From G039029935 sp039029935 (GTDB taxonomy: Bacteria > Chloroflexota > Anaerolineae > Caldilineales > Caldilineaceae), in the NCBI GenBank assembly GCA_039029935.1, contig JBCCFC010000832.1, positions 1 through 6,312 on the forward strand: 6,312 nt of DNA, given 5' to 3'. Of the stretch, positions 1 through 5,096 are shown one piece after another (the stretch's first letter is position 1; the number at the start of each line of letters is the position of its first letter). The notes under the pieces are model-generated. The model did not search any database and had not been told where the DNA came from. It saw nothing but the letters and a program-made list of their open reading frames with translations. Both the position numbers and the translations under genes were made by a program.

Positions 1-291
1 GCCTTGGATGACATTGACGAAGTAGGTGTCGGAGGGCATCACTTTGGCACAGCCCGCACACAGGCCAATTTCAAGACCGCCTTCTACGATCCTGTGGTGA
101 CAGACCGTCGCGCCTACGAGCCTTGGGAGGCGGCAGGCGCACCGGATGCCCTCCAGCGGGCGCACAAACTCTGGCCGCAGCTATTAGAAGCCTATGAACA
201 ACCCCCCATAGATGACAATATTGTCGAGGCGTTGGATGCGTTTGTCGAACGGCGCACACGCGAGTTGGCGGGTGTTGATTTGTATCAATAA
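1..291 (+). CDS. MttB-family trimethylamine methyltransferase, C-terminal end (partial, 5' end outside window)
   Basis: The reading frame is open from base 1 and ends at TAA (289-291), giving the last 96 residues of a protein that begins upstream. The conserved C-terminal block of the MttB family is visible: a glycine/histidine-rich GVGGHHFGTARTQANF segment, then the FYDPVVTDR and YEPWEAAG blocks, ending in a helical VEALDAFVERRTREL tail. MttB proteins (usually about 470-500 residues) transfer a methyl group from trimethylamine, or in non-pyrrolysine members from glycine betaine or other quaternary amines, to a corrinoid protein in the cytoplasm. The residue that would be pyrrolysine lies upstream of the window, so substrate type cannot be judged. 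The TTG at position 4 is not a real start. No downstream partner gene follows; the next stretch is repeat and remnant DNA. Confidence 0.85.
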   Translation, partial: ALDDIDEVGVGGHHFGTARTQANFKTAFYDPVVTDRRAYEPWEAAGAPDALQRAHKLWPQLLEAYEQPPIDDNIVEALDAFVERRTRELAGVDLYQ

Positions 292-310
292 GCATTTCAG
301 CGGGTCAGTT

Positions 311-346
311 AGTCAGCTAGCGCGCTGAAGTGCAAAAGTGCTGACT
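311..346. repeat. Imperfect hairpin 3' of the mttB-like gene
   Basis: A 7-bp inverted repeat, AGTCAGC (311-317) with GCTGACT (340-346), encloses a 22-nt loop that itself contains the palindrome AGCGCGCT (319-326). It begins 19 bp after the mttB-like stop codon. No T tract follows, so a factor-independent terminator is not supported. It may be a degraded repeat or a weak 3' processing structure. Confidence 0.3.
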
Positions 347-378
347 CGCTGGTCAAGCGCAACTGTCACAAAGGAACG

Positions 379-407
379 GGTTCAGTTGATTCCTACCAAA
401 CTGAACC
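379..407. repeat. 9-bp inverted repeat, flanked by TGTCACA direct repeats
   Basis: GGTTCAGTT (379-387) pairs perfectly with AACTGAACC (399-407) around an 11-nt loop. The heptamer TGTCACA occurs on either side, at 364-370 and 423-429. There is no T run, so this is probably not a terminator. Short flanking direct repeats around a hairpin can mark a tiny mobile-element scar, but nothing here identifies a family. Confidence 0.35.
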
Positions 408-424
408 AATGCCTAAGGTAATTG

Positions 425-589
425 TCACATGGAAAAATTAGACCCCTGTGCTGGCGGGTTATAACGCCACAAGATTAAATTCAGTATATTTTCGCGTCGC
501 GACTCTTGTTCCTGTGCGCGACCTTGTTCACGCCAACGTCGAATATAGGGTGTATCCAGTACCAGTTCATCTTGTGCTATACCTATGCC
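425..589 (-). pseudogene. Remnant of a short helical hypothetical-protein gene
   Basis: On the minus strand about 54 codons ending in TGA (427-425) read GIAQDELVLDTPYIRRWREQ, then an E/Q/R-rich stretch, then ENILNLILWRYNPPA. This resembles, from memory, the C-terminal part of short hypothetical proteins common in Chloroflexota and cyanobacteria. In those, a DTPYIRRW motif is followed by a charged helix and a leucine-rich WR(F/Y)xPP segment. The usual continuation after NPPA is missing; the last seven codons look unrelated. The upstream side is cut at about 590, where the sequence becomes antisense to the pullulanase tail, so no start codon belongs to this gene. It is therefore a fragment broken at both ends, with no function assigned. 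The family resemblance is weak and could be wrong. Confidence 0.4.
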
Positions 590-607
590 ACGGGGTGTCC
601 TCTGGGC

Positions 608-1228
608 CATTGGGGCGTGGGGCTGCCAGTGGCGTCGAAGAACCAAGCCGAATGGGACGTCATGCGACCCTTCCTCGGCAACGCAGCGTTGAAGCCAAGC
701 AGCGAGCATATCCAGAACAGCGTCGCCCACCTGCGGCGCATGTTGCAACTGCGCAACAGTTCACCGCTCTTCCGGCTGCAAACCGCCAGCGACGTGCAAC
801 AACGGGTCGCCTTCCACAACACAGGCCTCGACCAATTGCCCGGCCTGATCGTCATGAGCATCGCCGACACGCTGGATAATGCTGGTGTTCTAGCCGCAAG
901 TGCTGCTCCTGCGCAAAATACTGCCCCTGCACAAAACACTGCTGACCTGGACGCCAATCTCGAACTGATCGTCGTCCTCTTCAACGCCAACGACCAAGCG
1001 CAGACCATCACCGCCACCGCCGTGCAAGGCATGACCATGATCCTGCATCCACTGCTGGCTGGCGTTGTCCAAGGCGCAACGTTTGACAGTGCCACAGGCG
1101 CGTTTACCGTACCCGCCCGCACGACGGCTGTCTTTGTCGCCGAGGATGTCGCACCGACCGCGCTGGAGGTGACGGATGAGCCGGCGTTGGAGATTCCGGT
1201 TTATTTGCCTTTGATTTTGGTTGAGTAG
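608..1228 (+). pseudogene. Orphan C-terminal fragment of a secreted pullulanase (alpha-1,6-glucosidase, DUF3372 region)
   Basis: About 206 residues, from HWGVGLPVASKNQAEWDVMR to a TAG stop at 1226-1228, match the end of pullulanase-type alpha-1,6-glucosidases. Visible blocks are WGVGLP, ALKPSSEHIQNSVAHLRRML, SSPLFRLQTASDVQQRVAFH, NTGLDQLPGLIVMSI, LIVVLFNANDQAQTIT and TGAFTVPARTTAVFV. This part follows the catalytic GH13 barrel and carries none of its acidic residues. Full-length enzymes are about 900-1100 residues, so roughly four-fifths is absent. The frame stays open back to 506, but residues before 608 do not belong to the family, so a rearrangement junction lies near 590-608. An 18-bp tandem duplication (905-922, 923-940) encodes APAQNT twice. 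The tail IPVYLPLILVE recalls a C-terminal motif frequent in Chloroflexota secreted proteins. No start or signal peptide is present; very probably not functional. Confidence 0.8.
905..940 (+). repeat. Tandem 18-bp duplication encoding APAQNT-APAQNT
   Basis: Bases 905-922 and 923-940 are near-identical in-frame 18-mers differing at a few positions. They sit in a low-complexity Ala/Pro/Gln linker inserted between the LIVMSI strand and the LIVVLFNAND strand of the pullulanase tail, where the family usually has a short variable loop. Confidence 0.65.
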
Positions 1229-1240
1229 TACAATACGAAA

Positions 1241-1282
1241 TTCACTCACATCTATTTCGAGCTCGAAATAGATGTGAGTGAA
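1241..1282. repeat. Perfect 42-bp palindrome
   Basis: The 21 bases 1241-1261 are the exact reverse complement of 1262-1282, with the centre at TTCGAGCTCGAA (1256-1267) and no spacer. It starts 13 bp after the pullulanase-fragment stop and ends 44 bp before the ATG of the next gene. On either strand RNA would form a stem of about 19-20 bp with a minimal loop; DNA could extrude a cruciform. No T run follows on either side, so a classical intrinsic terminator is not indicated. It could block read-through into the AT-rich gene, bind a dimeric protein, or mark a recombination scar. Being perfect, it is either young or under selection. Confidence 0.9.
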
Positions 1283-1310
1283 GAGAATAGATACCAACAA
1301 GGATAAAACC

Positions 1311-1320
1311 AAAGGAGAGA
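1311..1320 (+). promoter_or_regulatory. Ribosome binding site fixing the start at 1326
   Basis: AAAGGAGAGA with its GGAG core at 1314-1317 lies 8 nt before ATG 1326. The in-frame GTG at 1278 lies inside the palindrome and has no such site, so 1326 is preferred. Confidence 0.75.
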
Positions 1321-1325
1321 ATTCT

Positions 1326-2081
1326 ATGAACCGATTAGACCGGATGATGGAGGAGATTAAAAGAGGGGAAAATATTGATTTGTATTCAGCAGTGTTTTTA
1401 GCTGTGATATTAAACTTGCTGAATTTTGTATATACTGTCCCAGATAATTTTATCATACCTCTGAATATGTTAATTTTAGCACTAATTTCTATGTCGCTTC
1501 TGGGTAACAGGCATAGAATTGATGAATTGCGTGAACAAACAAAAATGCAAAAAGATGTATTTATGACGGAGTTCCCCAAAGATTTGAATAATACACTCAA
1601 AAATTCAGACGAATTTTTTATCATAGGTGTAGATTTAAATGATACTTTAAAAAAGAATTATGCTTTGATTATAGAATGTATTAAGCAACATACGAATGTT
1701 AAATGTATTTTGCTTAATCCCATGAGTGAGGCTTGTACATCTGCAACAAAATTGCATTTAGAACCTATAAATGTTGATACAAAACGCTTATAGATTCGGC
1801 GGTCATTGTCTATATGTACAGAGTTGCTATCTATATCCGAAGGTAACTTTGAGGTTAGATTGGTTGATCATGTACCAGTTTTTGGTGGTTTTCTGATAAA
1901 TCCAAAAAGATCCGATAGTAGATTGTATTTAAAATTATATCGATATAAGTCAAAAGTTGGAAATGTACCAATTTTGTTTTTTGATAATCAAAACGATTTT
2001 TGGTTCAAGTCATTTCAAGATGAAATATTAGCAACGTGGGAAAATGCAGATAAGTGGGACGGGCGAATCGCTTGGGGGTAA
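1326..2081 (+). pseudogene. Two-TM membrane protein with soluble C-terminal domain, interrupted by in-frame TAG
   Basis: From ATG 1326 the frame runs 155 codons to TAG (1791-1793) and then continues open in the same frame to TAA (2079-2081): 251 codons in all if the TAG is ignored. Residues ~20-37 and ~43-60 are hydrophobic and look like two transmembrane helices joined by a short loop; a charged helix (62-78) follows. The soluble part has a strand-like FFIIGVDLNDTL (~97-108), a helix, and a second strand KCILLNPMSEA (~126-136). After the TAG come SLSICTELL, FEVRLVDHVPVFGGFLINP and LYLKLYRYK. The strand/helix order recalls phospholipase-D-like or nucleotide-binding alpha/beta folds in membrane-anchored proteins, but no HKD motif is seen and I do not recognise the family. 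Clearly AT-rich compared with the upstream GC-rich fragment, suggesting separate acquisition. Either a nonsense-mutated gene or two split products. Confidence 0.6.
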
Positions 2082-2247
2082 AATAGACCGTCACGCTGGT
2101 AGCGATGACCTACGGATGACAGCGATGATCGTGGGTGTATTCGATGGTTATTCGCCGTATTGCTCATTGTCCTCGCCGTAATCGGGATGCAAATGGGATA
2201 ATGCATCCGGTAGGGACCAGCCCCATCCATCGGCATAATTCCCACGC
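2082..2247. repeat. Repeat copy A (REP-like hairpin plus RAYT 3' end)
   Basis: Bases from about 2082 to 2247 match copy B (2925-3090) and, from the GGGTGTATTCG motif onward, copy C (5946-6068). Order: bulged hairpin (GTCACGCT-GGT-AGCG-A-TGAC, 2090-2109), the conserved block ending GGGTGTATTCGATGG (2124-2147), then the last ~100 bases of the RAYT gene. Similarity to B and C stops near 2247, where this copy continues into the transposase body while B and C continue into other DNA. Confidence 0.85.
2090..2109. repeat. REP-like bulged hairpin, copy A
   Basis: GTCACGCT pairs with AGCG-(A bulge)-TGAC around a GGT loop. It lies 39 bp beyond the RAYT stop codon. The same 20-mer occurs in copy B (2932-2951) and, with its last base changed, in copy D (2783-2802). 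A bulged stem of this size is typical of REP elements served by RAYT proteins. Confidence 0.65.
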
Positions 2248-2690
2248 GCTCTGTAATGATGAAAGCTCGTGTGTGTCCAATCTTCTGGTCGCATGACATA
2301 TCCATGTTTCACTGGATTGTAATGGATGTAATCCAATCGCCGCTGCAAATCCGTTTCGTTGCGAATGGTGTGGTCCCAATATCGTTTTTGCCAGAATTTC
2401 ATCGGTCCCGTCAGGCCAATGCTTTTTTTGTAAGCCTTGGTAAAATTGGGCTTGATGGAATGCATAATTTGGTCATACCGAATATGTGTCGCTGGACGAA
2501 TGAGCAGATGAAAATGATCAGGTAAAAACACATACGCCAGCATCGTGAACGGATACCGCCTTTTGGCCTCGCGAATGATTTCCAACAAGAGCGTGATGTG
2601 CTGTTCTGCCTCAAAAATCGGCTGACGGTATTCAACAACCTGCGTGATATAGACAACCGCGTTTGGTACAAATTTACGACGAATGTTCAT
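2148..2690 (-). CDS. REP-associated tyrosine transposase (RAYT, Y1/IS200-like family)
   Basis: A 180-residue protein of the transposase_IS200-like (Y1 HUH) fold, normal in size for RAYT proteins. Seen: an N-terminal RRKF..AVVYITQ strand; VFLPDHFHLLIRP (~54-66) with the metal-binding H59-F-H61 pair; IMHSIKPNFTKAY (~75-87); FWQKRYWDHTIRNETDL (~99-115); and DYIHYNPVKHGYV (~120-132), whose Y121 is the probable DNA-cleaving tyrosine. By family knowledge RAYTs cut and join single-stranded DNA at REP hairpins; they are usually single-copy and domesticated. REP-like hairpins lie on both sides (2090-2109 and 2783-2802). The last ~32 residues (GNYADGWGWSL to NEQYGE, TAA 2150-2148) are encoded inside repeat copy A. 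No strong Shine-Dalgarno precedes ATG 2690 (only GAGG about 12 nt upstream), so translation may be weak. All catalytic residues seem present. Confidence 0.87.
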   Translation of the reverse strand: MNIRRKFVPNAVVYITQVVEYRQPIFEAEQHITLLLEIIREAKRRYPFTMLAYVFLPDHFHLLIRPATHIRYDQIMHSIKPNFTKAYKKSIGLTGPMKFWQKRYWDHTIRNETDLQRRLDYIHYNPVKHGYVMRPEDWTHTSFHHYRARGNYADGWGWSLPDALSHLHPDYGEDNEQYGE

Positions 2691-2723
2691 GCGGAATGAT
2701 AGCCTCGATGTTTTAGGATTGCG

Positions 2724-2756
2724 TCATGGATTGATTGTGTTGATTGTAATCCATGA
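2724..2756. repeat. 9-bp inverted repeat upstream of the RAYT gene
   Basis: TCATGGATT (2724-2732) pairs perfectly with AATCCATGA (2748-2756) around a 15-nt loop containing GATTGT twice. It lies 34 bp upstream of the RAYT start, on the promoter side. It may be an end structure of the transposase unit or an operator; the sequence alone does not decide. Confidence 0.45.
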
Positions 2757-2775
2757 TGGTGTTTTGTGGAAAAAT

Positions 2776-2839
2776 GTAGACCGTCACGCTGGTAGCGATG
2801 ATCTACGGGTGACACGGATGATTTTGGTGTATTCGTAGG
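2776..2839. repeat. Repeat copy D (short, REP-like hairpin with GTAG foot)
   Basis: This short copy carries the hairpin unit and a diverged GATGATTTTGGTGTATTCG block (2817-2839) but lacks the RAYT-tail part. GTAGA (2776-2780) pairs with TCTAC (2802-2806) outside the core TCA-CGCT/AGCG-A-TGA stem, making this the longest hairpin of the set. A GTAG tetranucleotide at the hairpin foot is a known hallmark of REP elements recognised by RAYTs. It lies about 85 bp upstream of the transposase start, in the same orientation as copy A. Confidence 0.7.
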
Positions 2840-2857
2840 TCCGGTTAGTAACCGGAC
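2839..2857. repeat. Near-perfect palindrome (9-bp stem, 1-nt centre)
   Basis: GTCCGGTTA (2839-2847) is the reverse complement of TAACCGGAC (2849-2857). It directly abuts the end of repeat copy D. Two GGTTAAC words follow within 50 bp (near 2864 and 2898). The 2858-2920 stretch otherwise holds nothing I can identify. Confidence 0.6.
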
Positions 2858-2924
2858 ATTCTTGGTTAACACAATATGTTTTGGATGGAATGATATGTGG
2901 TTAACCGAATAATATTAGGCAAAT

Positions 2925-3121
2925 ATAAACCGTCACGCTGGTAGCGATGACCTACGGGTGACAGCGATGATCGTGGGTGTATTCGATGGTGATTCGCCGT
3001 ATTGCTCATTGTCTTCACCGTAATCGGGATGCAAATGGGATAATGCATTCGGTAGGGACCATCCCCATCCATCGGCACAATTTCCCACCGCGCCCAGCGG
3101 GCACCCGATTCGGCGTCTATT
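2925..3121. repeat. Repeat copy B, left half (interrupted by the group II intron)
   Basis: It carries the bulged hairpin (2932-2951), the GGGTGTATTCG block (2966-2989) and the RAYT-tail sequence (about 2990-3090). It then shares GC-rich DNA with copy C up to GATTCGGCGTCTATT (3107-3121), where the intron begins. Read on the minus strand it still encodes ADGWGWSLPNALSHLHPDYG, almost identical to the RAYT C-terminus, but no transposase body precedes it. Relative to copy C it lacks 9 bp (one arm of a GCACCC/GGGTGC hairpin). Confidence 0.85.
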
Positions 3122-3194
3122 ATCGGGATAGGGGGGAGCCATCGGCTCCACCCCTCCCACACCACCGGACATGCGGGTCCGCATCCGGCGGTTC
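3122..3194 (-). ncRNA. Group II intron domains V and VI
   Basis: Just after the RT stop the minus strand forms domain V: GAACCGCCGG-ATGCGG-ACCC-GCATG-TCCGGTGGTGTG (3194-3158), a two-part stem with the ACCC tetraloop and an asymmetric internal bulge, very like the group IIC consensus. Domain VI follows: GGGG-T-GGAGCC-GAT-GGCTCC-CCCC (about 3157-3131), then CTATCCCGAT to the intron end. The A at 3129 lies 8 nt from the 3' splice site, the expected branch-point position. The intron ends in AT, agreeing with the AY rule. Confidence 0.85.
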
Positions 3195-3196
3195 GG

Positions 3197-4480
3197 TTAG
3201 GTCCGACGAAGTTTGTCGTACCGTTTACGGAAACTGACTAACTTGACTCGTTCAAGATAGGCATTACTCACTGCATCATGAATGGGTGGTGACAGTGATG
3301 TTCGCCAAGGACCTTTACTTGTACCTGCCAGTCGGACGGACCAGTATTCGCTGACCCCTCTTCGTCTCAGGTTCCGGTATCGGTTCTTTGATGTCTTCCA
3401 CTGTACCCATATCAGTTGGCGTATCCGTCTTCGCATATACCCGTCTAAGTGAGCCATATGACTCCTTGCGTCTGCTAACGCATAGTAATTCACCCAACCC
3501 ACAACAGCTCTTCTGAGTCTCCCACAGATTTCTAACCATGAGTCACCCTGATTCCGTCTTGTCAGTTTCTTCACTTTACGTCGCATCCGCTTTATACTCT
3601 TCGGTGCGATTCGGATTCCTACACCTTCACCCTTTCAGTAGAAACTGAATCCCAGAAACTTTCTTTCCGTGACCAAATCCACTGCGCTCTTCTCTTCATT
3701 GACTTTCAAACGCAGTTTCTTCTCCACAAACCTTCTGGTACTCTCCAACACTCGCTCTCCTGCTCGCTTACTACTCACATATATATTACAGTCGTCTGCA
3801 TAGCGTACAAAGCTGTGTCCTCGTTTCTCCAGTTCTCTATCCAATTCATCCAACACGATGTTTGATAGCAGTGGTGACAATGGTCCCCCTTGCGGTGTTC
3901 CTTCATCACTTCCTATCACGACTCCATCCACTAGGATTCCCGCTTTCAAGTAGCTGTTGATTAGTTTCAGCAACCGTTTGTCTTGGATATCCTGCTTTAG
4001 TCGTGACATCAATCGGTCATGATGCACTGTATCGAAGAACTTCTCCAAATCCATGTCCACTACCCACTTCTTCCCTCCTTCGATGTACCCCTTTGCTTTG
4101 TTTACCGCATCGTGAGCACTTCTTTCTGGCCGGAATCCATAGCTATGGTCGCTGAATTTCGGGTCATACTCTTCTATCAGTACACGATTGATTGCCTGTT
4201 GGATTAATCGGTCTTGCACCGTTGGGATACCCAATAGTCTTTCCCCTCCATCCGGCTTTGGGATTGATACCCTTCTCACCGGACTTGGTTCATATTCCCC
4301 TGCTTCTAGCTTGGCTCGCACCTTGGTCCAATTCAGCATTAGGTGTTCACGCAACTCTTTTACTTCCATTCCGTCTACACCCGCTGCCCCTTTGTTCCTT
4401 TCCACTTGCCACATTGCCTCTAGCAAATTCTCTCTATCGAATATCCGTTCCCATAAACCGTCACCTTCGTTTTGAGTCAT
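3197..4480 (-). pseudogene. ltrA: Group II intron reverse transcriptase/maturase, interrupted by in-frame TGA
   Basis: ATG 4480 follows GGAGGAAGAA (4490-4481). The frame gives 281 residues to TGA (3637-3635), then resumes in the same frame to TAA (3199-3197): 427 codons, normal for a class C protein without endonuclease. RT0-RT7 are present: RNKGAAGVDGM (28-38), IPKPDGGERLLGIPTVQDRL (73-92), YGFRPERSAHDAV (114-126), VVDMDLEKFFD (140-150), EGTPQGGPLSPLLSNI (193-208), FVRYADD (224-230, catalytic Asp pair) and KFLGFSFY (274-281). Beyond the stop lie the maturase X domain (GWVNYYALADARSHMAHLDG) and a basic C-terminal segment. The protein would help the intron fold and splice and copy it into DNA. 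The TGA removes the X domain, so the upstream product should not support splicing. TGG to TGA is one possible cause. Confidence 0.85.
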
Positions 4481-5010
4481 TTCTTCCTCCAGTTACTCTG
4501 GTAACGCCTCAGCCGCTGTCGCTATCTCTCCACCTTCAGCTTGCCCTTCACGACCGCTCTTTCGATTTCGGCTCCATACGTTACCCTGTTTCCTTCTACT
4601 CAAATCCCTTTCCGTTCGGTCCTTTGCCCTGTAGATGACTTTCATCCTCCGCCCTGGATGGTCGTTACTCCATCGACTACTACGGGGTGCCCTCTGGGCC
4701 CTGCTGACTTCTGCTTCCGCTTTCCTGCGGTCGCAGACCTCCCCAGATAAGGTACGGCCTCTTTCCCCTGAACCTCGCTATGTATACATCAGACTGCTTT
4801 GACCCTTCTTGGGCTTCACTGTCACGTGCCAGCTCACCCGGCATCCCATGCCTCTTTTACATAGTTTTTGTCCATCGAGTCCAGGTTTTGCCCTCCGGCT
4901 TCCTCCCCACGCCTGTTCACACACGACGCAGTTGCCTTCGGCTAGTGGTTCGTCGGGTCAACGCCCACAGGAGACTTTCACTCCCTAGAGACCGCCCATG
5001 CTGGGCGTAC
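4481..5010 (-). ncRNA. Group II intron 5' ribozyme region (domains I-IV)
   Basis: No protein gene lies here; open frames on the plus strand are shadows of structured RNA. On the minus strand typical group II blocks appear in order: the 5' stem CCCAGCATGGGCGG (5005-4992), CTCTAGGGAGTGAAAGTCTC, CCGGAGGGCAAAACC, TCTGGGGAGGTCTG and GGAAGCAGAAGTCAGCAGG. This order resembles domain I of group IIC introns. The region ends in the RT Shine-Dalgarno. I did not secure the exon-binding sites. Confidence 0.75.
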
Positions 5011-5096
5011 ACGCAAAGTACGCTGGAAGCGCACTGTGTGTGGTTGACGGGACGGGCATAATGGCACGTGTCGTGATGATGCGGGTGTATTCTTAG
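5011..5096. repeat. Repeat copy B, right half (beyond the intron)
   Basis: Bases 5015-5074 (AAGTACGCTGGAAGCGCACT, then a GTGTGTGG block) match 6114-6175 of copy C with few differences, and 5075-5096 holds a diverged GGGTGTATTC block. About 20 bp present in copy C between these parts are missing here. Together with 2925-3121 it rebuilds one repeat split by the intron. The stop codon of the neighbouring toxin-like gene (5095-5093) falls inside it. Confidence 0.8.
5017..5035 (-). other. Terminator-like hairpin used as group IIC insertion site
   Basis: On the minus strand AGTGCGCT-TCC-AGCGTACT forms an 8-bp stem (one G·T pair) with a 3-nt loop, followed by TTGCGT and then the intron. Group IIC introns are known to insert a few nucleotides after terminator-type hairpins, so this is the likely recognition structure. 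The same hairpin exists in copy C (about 6116-6134). Confidence 0.6.

Larger units (their letters stand above)
3122..5010 (-). mobile_element. Group IIC intron (about 1.9 kb), full length with ORF
   Basis: The minus strand reads as a group II intron from ~5010 to 3122. The 5' end GTACG-CCCAGCATGGGCGG recalls the GUGYG-CCCGGCAUGGG start of group IIC introns such as that of Oceanobacillus iheyensis (from memory). About 530 nt of domain I-IV RNA lead to the RT gene (4480-3197), followed by domains V and VI. The boundaries are supported by the uninterrupted copy C: its exons around 6106-6120 match 3107-3121 and 5011-5025, joined without the intron. The 5' edge is uncertain by about 2 nt (GTGTACG at 5012 is the alternative). 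Total size, RT type and insertion right after a hairpin all fit class C. The RT carries a nonsense codon, so mobility probably depends on another RT; splicing as RNA may remain possible. Confidence 0.85.

Noticed and set aside
1241..1282. Intrinsic terminator
   Set aside because: The stem is strong but neither flank has a T tract, so it is reported as a palindrome only.
890..1624. Long minus-strand open frame of 244 codons
   Set aside because: It crosses the pullulanase tail, the 42-bp palindrome and the two-TM gene in antisense and shows no coherent domain.
1791..1793. Pyrrolysine at the in-frame TAG
   Set aside because: The gene is not a methylamine methyltransferase, no pyl gene is in view and no insertion signal is recognised; nonsense decay is more likely.
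2090..2951. CRISPR array
   Set aside because: The repeats are few, unevenly spaced, diverged and carry coding DNA and hairpins; there are no uniform spacers or cas genes.
2933..3237. Open frames in repeat copy B, and the similar minus frame 5969-6274 in copy C, as small genes
   Set aside because: Only the RAYT tail segment is protein-like; there is no catalytic part, the frames end in intron or hairpin DNA and differ between copies.
3635..3637. TGA recoded as a sense codon in this organism
   Set aside because: The window's intact genes end in TAA or TAG, which is suggestive but too few to judge, and a single nonsense mutation in a decaying intron is simpler.
4192..4638. Open frames on the plus strand across the intron 5' region (also 4780-5061)
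   Set aside because: They run antisense to structured intron RNA, have odd composition and no family resemblance; the ribozyme explains the sequence.
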